Source: an uncultured Sutterella sp.
Lineage (GTDB): Bacteria > Pseudomonadota > Gammaproteobacteria > Burkholderiales > Burkholderiaceae_F
Assembly (NCBI GenBank): GCA_900544345.1
Contig: UQUR01000002.1
Coordinates: forward strand, 124,001-188,000
Direction of reading: 5' to 3'
Length of the DNA stretch: 64,000 nucleotides
In this document: positions 21,342-31,756 of the stretch, in pieces
How the letters are laid out: the number at the start of each line of letters is the position of its first letter
How positions within the stretch are numbered: position 1 is the first letter of the stretch
The notes under the pieces: model-generated
Database searches by the model: none
Seen by the model: only the letters and a program-made list of their open reading frames with translations
Told to the model about the DNA's origin: nothing
Translations under genes and position numbers: made by a program

Positions 21342-23135
21342 CTATTTGTTAACAAGTTTCTTGAATTCAGCGATATGGCTGCATGCCTGATCAAGGCATT
21401 GATTCCAGAAATCCGGCTTTGTCGCATCCAAACCCATGTGTTTAGCAATCAGTTCATCGACTGTCATGCGGCCTGTATCTCGCAAAAATTCACGATAAAA
21501 CCGCGGGAAATCAGCTCCCCGCTTCATTTGTTCACGGCACAAGCCCTGAGACATCAGGTAACCAATCGTATAGGCATAGTTGTAGATATATTGATCGGTC
21601 ATGTAAAAATGAAGCTTGTAGCACCAAAGATAAGGATCGCTGTCTTCAATCGCATCTCCCATATACTCGCGCCAAACCTCCTGCATCATCGCTTCAGCTT
21701 CTGCCTGAGTCACCAGTCCGCTCTGTCGCTTTTCAATGAAACGGGTTTCAAAACCCATTCGAATCGGCAGTTGCAAGCAGAAATTGGCGCAACTCACTAA
21801 TTCCTGCCACAAAATACCCAGCCGTTCTTCATCACTTTGGCTGTGCTCGGCGCAATAACGTCTGACGTTCGCTTCATTAAAAGTACTGGCCACCTCAGTG
21901 AGCGTCATAGGAAATTCTGTTTCATTAGTCGGCATATCACGCATCACCCAATAGTGGAATGCGTGACCTAACTCGTGAGCTTGCTGTAGCACAGAACCAA
22001 AGCTTCCCAAATAAGTTGTGAATACTCTGGGTTGCTTCAAACGGTTAAAGCGTGAATAAAATGCTCCTCCTGCCTTCTTAGAGTCCACTCGTGCATCCAG
22101 CCAATGTTTTTCAAGCATCATGTCAATAAATGCCGGGATATCGGGATTGACTTCCACTAAAGCCGCTTTGACCGTTTCGATAGCTTGTTCATAAGGGATA
22201 TAAGGAGCCTTACCGGTACTTTTCACTGGAATAGGTGCAAAGAAGTCACAAGCCTTCATGACTTTGCGTCCAAAGAAGGGAGCTCGAACAGTAATAGCTT
22301 CCTGAATTTCAGACTGACGGTTTTTGATAGCATTTAATGCAGCCATCAGTGCTTCTCGGCTAATTCTGTTTTGCTCCAAGCTTGGACGCATCCAATCGTC
22401 CAAACCAGCAATACCAAATTGAGTCTTCCTAAAACCGTGAAGCAAATTCAATAAATCTACATAGTAACCGGCATGCTCCTTGTACCATGCGTTAACCGCT
22501 GCCTGAGCGCTTTCTCTTAAAAGCGGGTCATCGGCACCTTTGAGCACACCTACACACTGAGAATGTGTTAAATGTACTGTTTCACCGGCACTATTTTTAG
22601 CCTCAACAAGCATTGACTTATTGAGGCGTTTATACATTGCATCAACAGGATAAAAATTCGTAGCAGCAAAAGCATTAATAATGGCATTTTGTTGCGTATT
22701 AAGCTTGGAACGCCAAGAATTCTTCTTTTCCATGGTGCCGAAACGCCAATGAGAAACGATCGGATCAGTCCAAAACTCATCCTTCTCATCGATCTGACCC
22801 AAAGCCGTAAATAAGGGTTTAGCCGTTGCTTCCAACTGGGCCATTAGAGCTTGAGTTTGAGCATAGGCACTGGAGGCGTCAGCGTCGGTAATATCTGCAC
22901 TGGAAGCACAGTAAGAAAAGGAAATCAGTGAAGAAATACTTTCTGCAGCATCTTCATAAATCGGTATCAGATGCAAAATATCTTCTTTAGAAATTTGCGC
23001 CGTTAGAGCTTTGGCCAACTCTTGCATCTTGTCACAAGCATTTTTCAGTTCAGCCTGAAAACGATTATCTTTAACGCTGCCGTATGCGTCATCGAGTGTC
23101 CAGGCAGGAAGCATCTGATTTGTATTTTGCTGCAT
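21342..23135 (-). CDS. pepF: M3-family oligoendopeptidase (PepF-like)
   Basis: Zinc metallopeptidase of 597 residues that degrades cytosolic oligopeptides. The zinc motif HELGH (in QQAHELGHAFHYW) with the downstream glutamate in TLTEVASTFNEA gives the M3B active site. The start at 23135 is chosen since GCGAGGA lies 6 bases ahead; the longer frame up to 23210 has no ribosome site. It stands alone between the convergent leu operon and obgE on the same strand. Confidence 0.9.
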   Translation of the reverse strand: MQQNTNQMLPAWTLDDAYGSVKDNRFQAELKNACDKMQELAKALTAQISKEDILHLIPIYEDAAESISSLISFSYCASSADITDADASSAYAQTQALMAQLEATAKPLFTALGQIDEKDEFWTDPIVSHWRFGTMEKKNSWRSKLNTQQNAIINAFAATNFYPVDAMYKRLNKSMLVEAKNSAGETVHLTHSQCVGVLKGADDPLLRESAQAAVNAWYKEHAGYYVDLLNLLHGFRKTQFGIAGLDDWMRPSLEQNRISREALMAALNAIKNRQSEIQEAITVRAPFFGRKVMKACDFFAPIPVKSTGKAPYIPYEQAIETVKAALVEVNPDIPAFIDMMLEKHWLDARVDSKKAGGAFYSRFNRLKQPRVFTTYLGSFGSVLQQAHELGHAFHYWVMRDMPTNETEFPMTLTEVASTFNEANVRRYCAEHSQSDEERLGILWQELVSCANFCLQLPIRMGFETRFIEKRQSGLVTQAEAEAMMQEVWREYMGDAIEDSDPYLWCYKLHFYMTDQYIYNYAYTIGYLMSQGLCREQMKRGADFPRFYREFLRDTGRMTVDELIAKHMGLDATKPDFWNQCLDQACSHIAEFKKLVNK

Positions 23136-23230
23136 TTTTTCCTCGCTTAAAGAAACAAACGGGGAAAATTTTAAAAAAGAAAAGGAACGGTCGCCCGCTC
23201 CCTTTCTCAAATTAGGTGAAAATACTTATG

Positions 23231-24340
<1,110 letters not shown>

Positions 24341-24389
24341 TCAGTTTTTTTACTGAGCAAACCCCAGATTAGATCTCACTTTAACACAG

Positions 24390-24420
24390 AAAAAGCCATG
24401 TCACCGACATGGCCTTCTCT
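24390..24420. terminator. Hairpin terminator between rpmA and obgE
   Basis: The 8-bp stem GCCATGTC/GACATGGC with a 3-base loop has T-rich flanks on both sides. It can reduce or stop readthrough from rplU-rpmA into obgE. Confidence 0.8.
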
Positions 24421-24472
24421 TTATTTTCGTACTGTGCGGGTGATCAAAAATCACCCGAGTCGTCATCGCTGA

Positions 24473-24733
24473 TTAAGCAGCAGGGATCACCTTAACGAAA
24501 CGATGATTTTGAGGTCCCTTGACTTCAAACTTCACCGTACCGTCCACCTTGGCAAACAAGGTGTGGTCACGACCCATACCGACGTTGTCGCCGGGATGGA
24601 ATTGCGTGCCGCGTTGACGAACAATGATGCCGCCGGCGTTAATAGCAGCATCACCGAAAACCTTCACACCAAGACGCTTAGCTTGGGAATCACGACCGTT
24701 GCGGGTAGAACCGCCACCCTTTTTATGTGCCAT
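24473..24733 (-). CDS. rpmA: 50S ribosomal protein L27
   Basis: 86 residues, starting [16 protein letters not shown] with no cleavable N-terminal extension of the Firmicutes type. L27 reaches the peptidyl transferase centre. It is 27 bases downstream of rplU. Confidence 0.97.
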   Translation of the reverse strand: MAHKKGGGSTRNGRDSQAKRLGVKVFGDAAINAGGIIVRQRGTQFHPGDNVGMGRDHTLFAKVDGTVKFEVKGPQNHRFVKVIPAA

Positions 24734-24760
24734 TTTCTTACTCTCTTAGAAAAGTCTAAA

Positions 24761-25072
24761 TTAAGCCGCGATCGATTCGATCTTGAGCTCCGTGTAGTTT
24801 TGACGATGACCAGCGCTCTTGATGGAGTGCTTACGACGGCGCATCTTGAAGATGCGAACCTTGTCGTGACGGCCGTGAGAAACTACCGTAGCGGTAACGC
24901 TGGCGCCTTCAACGAAGGGAGCACCAACCTTGAGTTCATTGCCATCGGAAACAGCCAAGACTTCAGAAAGGGTCACTTGGGAGCCGACTTCGGCGTTCAA
25001 GGTTTCAACCTTGAGCATGTCACCGGCAGCAACGCGATATTGCTTTCCGCCGGTCTTGATAATTGCGTACAT
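24761..25072 (-). CDS. rplU: 50S ribosomal protein L21
   Basis: 103-residue ribosomal protein with the L21 signature [13 protein letters not shown] at the N-terminus and the basic [16 protein letters not shown] segment near the C-terminus. It is the first gene of the rplU-rpmA pair. Its promoter must lie in the 291-base gap to the phosphate transporter gene, which also holds the Pho box. Confidence 0.97.
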   Translation of the reverse strand: MYAIIKTGGKQYRVAAGDMLKVETLNAEVGSQVTLSEVLAVSDGNELKVGAPFVEGASVTATVVSHGRHDKVRIFKMRRRKHSIKSAGHRQNYTELKIESIAA

Positions 25073-25273
25073 TTATTAATACCTCGCCCGTTTCGCTCAG
25101 CCAACGCACTGTCTGCGAAACCTTTTTATAGTTAATCGGCAGGACAAAGTCCCACTTACTCATGCGTGGAAGTGCGGATTATTTCACAAATCAAAGAGTT
25201 ATGCAAATCTTTTATTTAAAGCACTCTTGTATTAATCAATAATTATCTAAAAATATCCATCTGATTCACGTTT

Positions 25274-25302
25274 TTGTCACATTATTGTCATAATTTTGTC
25301 AT
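25274..25302 (+). promoter_or_regulatory. Pho box: three tandem TTGTCAY repeats
   Basis: TTGTCAC (25274), TTGTCAT (25285) and TTGTCAT (25296) repeat with an exact 11-base period, so each 7-base half site is separated by 4 AT-rich bases. This is the spacing of PhoB binding sites. A TAATAT (25335-25340) downstream could be the -10. The position, 62 bases before a phosphate transporter gene, supports PhoB control. Confidence 0.75.
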
Positions 25303-25363
25303 AAACTTCGCCCAAACGTTGCAAGCAGCGTTACTAATATTACAAATTCAAGACGGAATTCTC

Positions 25364-27610
25364 ATGGAATATTACTATATAGCGATGCTCGTGTTTCTAG
25401 CTGGGCTCGCCTGCTTTGACCTTTTCGTTGGTGTCAGTAACGACGCCGTAAACTTCCTAAATTCTGCTATGGGATCCCGCATCGCAAGTTTTCGTACGAC
25501 GATGTGGGTTGCAACGTTCGGGGTACTACTCGGCGCTACGTTCTCATCCGGCATGATGGAAATTGCACGCTCAGGTATTTTTCATCCGCAAATGTTTAAT
25601 TTCACCGAAGTGATGATTATATTCTTTGCGGTGATGATCGCTGACGTGATCCTTCTTGACGCTTTCAATTCTCTCGGTCTTCCTACCTCAACAACCGTTT
25701 CCATTGTTTTTGAATTATTAGGCAGTGCTATTGCGGCGGCCGCTTTCAAGCTTTATTTGGACGGCGGCTCCATGGAAATGGTTTTTGATTTTATTAATAC
25801 AAGCAAGTCACTAACAATTATTTCCGGTATTTTGATTTCGGTTGTAGTGGCATTTGTTTCAGGTGCTGTGATTCAATACATCATGCGCCTTATTTTCTCT
25901 TTCCACTTTGAAAGAGTTTACCCATACGTCGGCGGTGTTTTCGGCGGACTTTCAATTACTGCTATTGCCTACTTCCTTGTCATGAAGGGAGCTAAAGGCG
26001 CGAGCTTCATGCGCCCTGAATGGATTGACTGGATTCAAGTCAATACGCCCATGCTGGTTGTGACGTTGTTTGTCGGTTTCACTGTTCTTTTCCAAATCCT
26101 TATTCTCGTCAGCAAATTCAATGTCTTTAAGATTGTCATCTTAGCCGGTACATTCTCTTTGGCTTTTGCTTTTGCTGGCAACGACTTGGTGAACTTTGTC
26201 GGTGTTCCTTTGGCCGCTTATGACAGCTTCAAGATTTGGATGGCTTCGGGGGCTCAGCCTGACGATTTAATGATGAAGGGACTGTTGATTTCTACTAAGA
26301 CAGAGACTTTCTTCCTAGTCGCTTCGGGATTAGTCATGGTTTATACGCTGTGGTTTTCTAAAAAGGCCCACCGCGTTTTACAAACTGCACTGAACTTATC
26401 GTCACAGCAAAGCGATCATGAACAGTTCGGTTCGTCCATCCCGGGGCGCGTGATTGTCCGTGCCTCAATGGGTCTTGGCAACATCGTTAATCAATTAATT
26501 CCCGGCGTTGTCAAAAAAGGGCTCAACTCTCGCTTTAAGCCCAGAAGACTCAAGCGCGGAGAAGTACCCTTACCCTTTGACTATGTCCGCGCTTCAGTGA
26601 ACCTGGTACTCTCGGCTGCACTGATTTCCTCGGCTACTTCTTTGCAATTGCCTCTGTCGACCACTTACGTGACTTTTATGGTGGCAATGGGATCGTCATT
26701 TGCTGACGGCGCTTGGGACCGCGAGACAGCTGTGTATCGTATTTCTGGTGTTTTAACCGTGATCAGCGGCTGGTTCCTCACTGCCTTAACCGCCAGTACA
26801 TTGGCAGCAATTGTTTGTATCGTAATCTTCTTAGGCGGCGGCTTCATTGCTTTTGTCCTCGCTTTACTTGCTTTCTTCCTGATTGTTCGCAGTAACATGC
26901 GTTTTAATCAGCAGGATGCTAACTACAAAGCTGAGCAGGCAATCCGCTATGACGTTGTGAAGATTCGTGAAATTTTGAATCAGCGCGTCGGTGAAAACCT
27001 TTTAACAACCGTTACGCTTTACAACAATATCGTTGAGATGTTCCTCAACGACGATGAAAGCGGATTACGCAAATTAAAACTGCAGGCCAATGAAAATTTT
27101 GATCAATTAACGCGAGAAAGAGGCGTTTATTACAAAATGGAAAATTCGGCCTATGTCCCGACAAAAGAAGATAACGACGCTCGCTACAGTTACTTCAGAA
27201 CCTTTACTAATCTGCGTGATGTAGGCCGGTCTCTTCAAGCGCTCTCGCGTGTGGCCAAAGACCACATTGCTAATCGCCATCGCACATTCCAAGGTGAATT
27301 GAGCCAAGACTTGGCAGATTTGTCACAGCTTTTGCTTGAAATTGTTGGCAACCATAATGGTAAAGCTGACGTAGCTGCACTGCATGCAAATGCTCAATCA
27401 CTCTTGAGCCGCATTGAAACAATTCAAGAAAAACTTCTGCGCAATGGCCCCGATAAGGGTTTCTCTGCCAGAGGTTGTGAATTGTTCTTAAGCTTCCTGC
27501 TCTTTGCACGCGAATTGATCAATCACTATGAGATCATTGCTATGCTTCAGCAAAAGCTCAATGCACCGGTACCTGAAAAAACCTTGGACAATAAGTCTCA
27601 GGCTGCCTAA
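25364..27610 (+). CDS. pit: PiT-family inorganic phosphate transporter with PhoU-like C-terminal domain
   Basis: 748 residues. Two PiT repeats are seen, the first around GVSNDAVNFLN (near residue 24) and the second around FAGNDLVNFVGVPLAAY (near 270), with about ten transmembrane helices up to residue 515. The last 230 residues are soluble and helical and resemble a PhoU-type domain. PiT proteins couple phosphate uptake to protons or cations. The start at 25364 gives the family N-terminus; the upstream frame from 25274 would run through the Pho box. Most PiT proteins are 400-550 residues, so the tail is an addition. Confidence 0.85.
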   Translation: MEYYYIAMLVFLAGLACFDLFVGVSNDAVNFLNSAMGSRIASFRTTMWVATFGVLLGATFSSGMMEIARSGIFHPQMFNFTEVMIIFFAVMIADVILLDAFNSLGLPTSTTVSIVFELLGSAIAAAAFKLYLDGGSMEMVFDFINTSKSLTIISGILISVVVAFVSGAVIQYIMRLIFSFHFERVYPYVGGVFGGLSITAIAYFLVMKGAKGASFMRPEWIDWIQVNTPMLVVTLFVGFTVLFQILILVSKFNVFKIVILAGTFSLAFAFAGNDLVNFVGVPLAAYDSFKIWMASGAQPDDLMMKGLLISTKTETFFLVASGLVMVYTLWFSKKAHRVLQTALNLSSQQSDHEQFGSSIPGRVIVRASMGLGNIVNQLIPGVVKKGLNSRFKPRRLKRGEVPLPFDYVRASVNLVLSAALISSATSLQLPLSTTYVTFMVAMGSSFADGAWDRETAVYRISGVLTVISGWFLTALTASTLAAIVCIVIFLGGGFIAFVLALLAFFLIVRSNMRFNQQDANYKAEQAIRYDVVKIREILNQRVGENLLTTVTLYNNIVEMFLNDDESGLRKLKLQANENFDQLTRERGVYYKMENSAYVPTKEDNDARYSYFRTFTNLRDVGRSLQALSRVAKDHIANRHRTFQGELSQDLADLSQLLLEIVGNHNGKADVAALHANAQSLLSRIETIQEKLLRNGPDKGFSARGCELFLSFLLFARELINHYEIIAMLQQKLNAPVPEKTLDNKSQAA

Positions 27611-27624
27611 AAATATGCATCAGT

Positions 27625-27655
27625 GGGGGAGGTCTTAGACCTCCCCTTTTTGTTT
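27625..27655 (+). terminator. Terminator after the phosphate transporter gene
   Basis: GGGGAGGT/ACCTCCCC with a short loop, followed by TTTTTG. Confidence 0.9.
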
Positions 27656-27682
27656 TTCGACAGTCGGTATAATGAGCGCACT

Positions 27683-28678
27683 ATGACTTCAAACTCTTCT
27701 TCTCTTAAGCAATCCGTTCAAACCGTTCTGGCACCTATTGCTGACGATTTGAAAGCGGTCAACGAAATTCTTGCGCGTGAATTTGCTCATAGCCAGAGCC
27801 CGACGATTACAGAAATCGGCTCGTATATCACGCAGGCAGGCGGCAAGCGTATGCGCCCGGCTCTTTTGATGCTGATGGCAAAAGCCCTGGGCTACGAAGG
27901 CCGCGCTCACCGAGAATTGGGGGCCACAATAGAAATGCTTCACACGGCCACACTCATGCACGACGATGTGGTCGATGAAGGCATGATGCGCCGCGGCAGA
28001 CCCACTGCAAACGCCCGTTGGGGCAACAGCGTTGCTGTTTTGGTGGGTGACTTTATGTACACGCGCTCATTTGAGATGATGATCCGTATCGGCAACCTAA
28101 AGGTCATGCAGGCTTTGGCAAGCGCTGCCAATACCTTAAGCGAAGGCGAAGTCATTCAAATGAAAAATGCCCATGACCCAAGCGTTGATGAACCACGCTA
28201 CTTAAAAGTCATTGAACGCAAAACCTCCGTCTTATTTGCCGCCGCAGCCAAAATGGCTTCTGCCTTAGCCGGGGCCGGCCCCGAGGCTGAAAAAGCCCTT
28301 GTTGATTACACAATGGCTTTAGGTAACGCCTTTCAGATCGCAGATGACATTCTTGATTACTCGGGCAATCCTAGCGAAAGCGGAAAACAAATCGGCGCTG
28401 ATTTCGCTGAAGGCAAAGTGACCCTTCCTGTCATCTATGCAATGCAGGCTGTCGGTCCTGAAGACAAGGGATTTATTGAAGAGGCAATTCGCCACGGACA
28501 CGGTGACTTTGAAAAAATTTCACACCTTATTCAAACAAGCGGTGCGCTTGAAAAGTGCAAAGCAAGAGCAGTGCTTGAGCTTGAAAAAGGAAAAAATGCA
28601 CTTGATCCGATTCCCTCTTCCATTTTTAAAAATTCTCTGATAGAATTGCTGTCCTTCGTTGTTGAGCGCAAAGCTTAA
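27683..28678 (+). CDS. ispB: Polyprenyl (octaprenyl) diphosphate synthase
   Basis: Trans-isoprenyl diphosphate synthase of 331 residues that makes the ubiquinone side chain. The two aspartate-rich motifs DDVVDEG (FARM region) and DDILDYSG (SARM) are intact, as is the GGKRMRPALL motif. The ATG at 27683 is chosen for the standard length; the longer frame from 27623 runs through the preceding terminator. The rplU-rpmA/ispB proximity is conserved in proteobacteria. Confidence 0.93.
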   Translation: MTSNSSSLKQSVQTVLAPIADDLKAVNEILAREFAHSQSPTITEIGSYITQAGGKRMRPALLMLMAKALGYEGRAHRELGATIEMLHTATLMHDDVVDEGMMRRGRPTANARWGNSVAVLVGDFMYTRSFEMMIRIGNLKVMQALASAANTLSEGEVIQMKNAHDPSVDEPRYLKVIERKTSVLFAAAAKMASALAGAGPEAEKALVDYTMALGNAFQIADDILDYSGNPSESGKQIGADFAEGKVTLPVIYAMQAVGPEDKGFIEEAIRHGHGDFEKISHLIQTSGALEKCKARAVLELEKGKNALDPIPSSIFKNSLIELLSFVVERKA

Positions 28679-28692
28679 TATCGAAGAGTAAT

Positions 28693-28770
<78 letters not shown>

Positions 28771-28777
28771 GATTCCA

Positions 28778-28810
28778 AAAGCGACCTTGTTGTTAGGTCG
28801 CTTTTTTTGT
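28778..28810 (+). terminator. Terminator after tRNA-Pro, brought by the phage
   Basis: The 10-bp stem AAAGCGACCT/AGGTCGCTTT is followed by T. A different hairpin of similar design (63800-63830) follows attR and is probably the original host terminator. The phage thus supplies both the tRNA 3' end and a replacement terminator. Confidence 0.88.
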
Positions 28811-28912
28811 TGCCCTTTGCTATCCTTTTCCTTACAAACAAAGGCTTTCCGAGCGATTTTCCCGCAAAAAGTTTATTGCCCACTGTCGCCCGTTTTTGCC
28901 CCAAGCTCGCGT

Positions 28913-28981
28913 TTATAAGTAACAACTATAAGTAACAAAAAGACCGTTTTTGCGATCCGGGAAATTTCATTGTTACTTATA
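28913..28981. repeat. Repeated TATAAGTAACAA boxes upstream of the integrase
   Basis: Two direct copies (28913-28925, 28927-28938) and one inverted copy (28970-28981) of (T)TATAAGTAACAA. The third is beside the integrase ribosome site. A matching AAGTAACAACT lies near the other end (63723-63733). These are candidate arm-type integrase sites; an operator role is also possible. Confidence 0.6.
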
Positions 28982-28993
28982 AAAGGAAATGAT

Positions 28994-30358
28994 ATGCCAA
29001 AGCTGCTCGCCAAGATCACCGACAAAAAGCTGCAGAGCATCACAAAAACAACCTCCTGCGGCGGCGTCCCTGGCCTCATTGTCAAGGTATCAAAACTGCA
29101 AAACGGCTACATTCGAAAGTATTTTTTCCTGCGCTATCAAAGAAACGGAGCAACACGCCATTTTGCCCTGGGAGCCTATCCAGAAATGTCTCTGGCCGAA
29201 GCCTTCAAAAAGGCTGCAGACTGGCGCAAAAAGCTCGATGAAGGCATAGATCCATCTGAAGAGCAAAAAATCAGACGTATGGCCATCCAGCACAAAAGCC
29301 TGACCGTTGAGGAGTTGATTTTCAAGTGGATTGACTTCAATGTGGCACGTGGCCGCTGGGCTGACGCCTCACGCCCCCGGGATGAGTTATGGCTCGGGTA
29401 TCTGCGCAATCATGTACCGGTTGACGTGGCCACAATGCCGGTCATTCAACTAACCGCTGAGCGCCTGGCTGACGTGTTCGCTGAAAAATGGCGCACAATG
29501 ATCGACACACCTGAAAGAATCCTGTCGGATCTCAAACAGGCCATCGACTGGGCTATGCGAGAAAAACTCATCCCTGCAGGCCCCAATCCGGCCCAAGTCA
29601 AAGATGGCCGTCTCGGAGATCTCCTGCCTCTGCAGCGGCCGCAAAGCGGCAATGAACCAGCCTTGCCACCGGATCAAATGCCGGCGTTTTTTGGCGCGCT
29701 GCTCGATCACGTGCGAACCTCTCAGGGCGCACGGTGTCTCGCCTTTGCCATCCTCACGGCAGCCAGAAACTCCACTGCCAGAGAAGCCCGATGGGATGAA
29801 ATCGTCTGGGATTCCCCAAAAGGAGCCATGCACGTCATCCCTCGCGAGCGCATGAAAGTGAAAAAGAACAAGATCCCTTTCGACAGAAAAACACCTTTGT
29901 CTCCTGAAGCGCTTTGGCTTTTGAAAACCGCTCCGCGCTTCGAACTTGAGTGTCCTTTTGTCTTTCCAAACATCCGAGAAGGACGATTTGAACCCATGTC
30001 ACTTGACGGCCTCTCAAAGCCTATCAAAACGCTGCACATGGAAAAGAAAAAGCTTGACGGCATCGGCTGGGTGGATCTCAATCAACTCAACCCCACCGGT
30101 TTTCCGCGTCGAGTGACGCCTCATGGACTTGCTCGAGCGACTTTCAACACCTGGGCAAAAGATGCAAGCGGCTTTAACCATCCTCAATTTTCTTGGGATA
30201 TCCGTGAAAGCTGCTTGGATCACAGCCATGAAAACTACTCTTGCGCCTATGATCGCGACCAGGCGATTGGAGAAATGCGACTGGTCTTTGATGCCTGGGC
30301 TAAGTTCTGCATGAGCGAAGTTTCAGCCATTAAAAAGAAAACGCTCGGCATTGAATAA
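28994..30358 (+). CDS. int: Prophage tyrosine integrase (DUF4102/P4-type)
   Basis: Site-specific recombinase of 454 residues. The N-terminal arm-binding DUF4102-like domain covers about 1-95 (GATRHFALGAYPEMSLAEA), the core-binding domain about 105-200 and the catalytic domain about 230-430. Catalytic residues visible are Arg258 (TAARNSTAREARW), His377-x-x-Arg380 (HGLARATF), the LDHSHEN box and Tyr419 (CAYDR). The ATG at 28994 with AGGA 6 bases ahead is preferred over a TTG at 28970. It is the only gene of the left end on the plus strand and lies 225 bases from attL. Confidence 0.93.
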   Translation: MPKLLAKITDKKLQSITKTTSCGGVPGLIVKVSKLQNGYIRKYFFLRYQRNGATRHFALGAYPEMSLAEAFKKAADWRKKLDEGIDPSEEQKIRRMAIQHKSLTVEELIFKWIDFNVARGRWADASRPRDELWLGYLRNHVPVDVATMPVIQLTAERLADVFAEKWRTMIDTPERILSDLKQAIDWAMREKLIPAGPNPAQVKDGRLGDLLPLQRPQSGNEPALPPDQMPAFFGALLDHVRTSQGARCLAFAILTAARNSTAREARWDEIVWDSPKGAMHVIPRERMKVKKNKIPFDRKTPLSPEALWLLKTAPRFELECPFVFPNIREGRFEPMSLDGLSKPIKTLHMEKKKLDGIGWVDLNQLNPTGFPRRVTPHGLARATFNTWAKDASGFNHPQFSWDIRESCLDHSHENYSCAYDRDQAIGEMRLVFDAWAKFCMSEVSAIKKKTLGIE

Positions 30359-30382
30359 AAAAAGCCCGGGGCGCGCCCGGGC
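30356..30382 (-). terminator. Terminator of the leftward late operon
   Basis: GCCCGGG/CCCGGGC with loop CGCGC is followed on the minus strand by T7. It lies just after the Rz/Rz1 genes and faces the integrase end. Confidence 0.92.
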
Positions 30383-30387
30383 AAAAT

Positions 30388-30825
30388 TCACTGCAGCTTT
30401 CTTACTGCGTTCCGGTCCGCGTTAAGCTTTCCAAGTAATACGCAGCATCCTGAACCGCTTTCCGAAAGTCGGACAAGCAACTCTCCACAGCGGTCGTCTG
30501 ATCGCTTACCAGACTGGCCGGAATCGGTGTTGGCTGCGGGCACTCTACTGGCACGCTGCGCGTCGCGCAACCGCTGAGCATAACGAGCAAGATCAAGCTC
30601 AAGCCGGCGAGCACGATCAATCTCAGCATCACGCTCGCTAATAGCTTGAGCCAGTACCCGACTTTCGTTTTCCAGTTTTTCATTGTGTGACTCCACTAAC
30701 TTTTCAACGGCTCGAGCATTTTCTCTTTCCATGTCCGCGATTTCCGCCTTATACCCAGACGAAGTAACGAACCACCCCAAGACAAACCCAACCAGAGCAC
30801 AGATCACATACAGATACTTACTCAT
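30388..30825 (-). CDS. Rz: Inner-membrane spanin (Rz-like)
   Basis: 145 residues: an N-terminal signal-anchor helix (about 5-22), then a long charged coiled coil (about 30-95), as in i-spanins. The o-spanin frame is nested inside this gene. Together they fuse inner and outer membranes at the end of lysis. It overlaps the endolysin stop by 8 bases. Confidence 0.85.
   Translation of the reverse strand: MSKYLYVICALVGFVLGWFVTSSGYKAEIADMERENARAVEKLVESHNEKLENESRVLAQAISERDAEIDRARRLELDLARYAQRLRDAQRASRVPAANTDSGQSGKRSDDRCGELLVRLSESGSGCCVLLGKLNADRNAVRKLQ
30402..30629 (-). CDS. Rz1: Outer-membrane spanin lipoprotein (Rz1-like), nested in Rz
   Basis: 75 residues in another frame wholly inside Rz. A short signal peptide ends in the lipobox LSGC (Cys21), followed by a proline-containing mature part (PVECPQPTPIPAS), typical of Rz1. 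The ATG at 30629 gives a normal lipoprotein signal; a longer frame from 30683 does not. Confidence 0.83.
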   Translation of the reverse strand: MLRLIVLAGLSLILLVMLSGCATRSVPVECPQPTPIPASLVSDQTTAVESCLSDFRKAVQDAAYYLESLTRTGTQ

Positions 30826-31273
30826 CTTTTAAAAAGAGCTCCCGTTCTGCTTCACGTCGGCGGCTCAGGCCATCAAGCACCTTGCCGCCAGACTTATTCC
30901 AACGTAAAAACTGGTCTGCAGCTTCCTCAATGCGCCCCATATTGATCAACCGCAAAAGAGTCGAACTGGCCACGGCATGCACACCAACATTGAAAGCCAA
31001 AGAAAGCAGCGCAATGAACTGATTGGCGTTGATTGGGATATTGACGTACCGGGAAAGAGCTTGAGCGCGCTTGGCAAGATCCTCACAAAGCAGCACTTTT
31101 GCTCGTCGTTCGGTAATTTCAAGATCCGAAGTGACATCGGGGCCGGTATGGCCATATCCGATTGTCAAAACGCCAGCCGGGCACCGATATGCCTTCAATC
31201 TCAATCCCTCAAACTGCGCAACGAAATCTGCAGCAATTGCCGGTTGAAACGTACCAAAACTGTCCGCCTTCAT
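30818..31273 (-). CDS. Phage endolysin (GH24 lysozyme)
   Basis: Muramidase of 151 residues. The catalytic Glu22 (QFEGLRLKAY), Cys31 in the position of the T4 Asp (YRCPAG) and Thr in LTIGYGHTG form the Glu-Cys/Asp-Thr active site of the RrrD-like group. No signal-arrest-release helix is seen, so export needs the holin. ATGA overlap with the holin gene. Confidence 0.9.
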   Translation of the reverse strand: MKADSFGTFQPAIAADFVAQFEGLRLKAYRCPAGVLTIGYGHTGPDVTSDLEITERRAKVLLCEDLAKRAQALSRYVNIPINANQFIALLSLAFNVGVHAVASSTLLRLINMGRIEEAADQFLRWNKSGGKVLDGLSRRREAERELFLKDE

Positions 31274-31734
31274 TTTTTACCTCCCTCAAAATCATCCACA
31301 GCGTTTTCAACCCGTTCATTAAGCGCTTTGATCAGCCGGCGAATGCCCGACGGAATAACGCTGCCAAATCCACAAGCCTCAATGTTTTCCAAGATGCTGC
31401 CGACTTCCCCAGCCGCGTAGGCGCAGATAACAATCGATTGCAAAATCTCAACATGAATGAGCGAACTAAAAACGACATCAAGCCCGTGAGCCAAGGCCAC
31501 AATGCAGAAGTACAGAACCTTTTTGATGACTCCGATACCGCACTGCTTGCTGGTCCAGACCCCCCGGACAATAGAGGCCAATGTCCCTGTAACAAAATCG
31601 ATGCATACGAAAATAATCAGCCACATAAAAAGCGGGCCGATATCTCCGAATGCAAAACTTAAAAATCCACCCACGGTGCCACCTAAAATCATGAGAGATC
31701 TTTCTGCGCCCTGAGGCAAAATCGTTGTCAACAT
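31270..31734 (-). CDS. Phage holin
   Basis: 154 residues with three to four hydrophobic helices in the first 110 residues (FMWLIIFVCIDFVTGTLAS, KKVLYFCIVALAHGLDVV, QSIVICAYAAGEVGSI) and a charged C-terminus. The pattern fits the phage_holin_4 (TcdE/Cph1) family. A clear AGGAG lies 7 bases before the ATG. It is the first gene of the lysis cassette. Confidence 0.85.
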   Translation of the reverse strand: MLTTILPQGAERSLMILGGTVGGFLSFAFGDIGPLFMWLIIFVCIDFVTGTLASIVRGVWTSKQCGIGVIKKVLYFCIVALAHGLDVVFSSLIHVEILQSIVICAYAAGEVGSILENIEACGFGSVIPSGIRRLIKALNERVENAVDDFEGGKK

Positions 31735-31756
31735 TGTTTTCTCCTGATCGGAGGCA

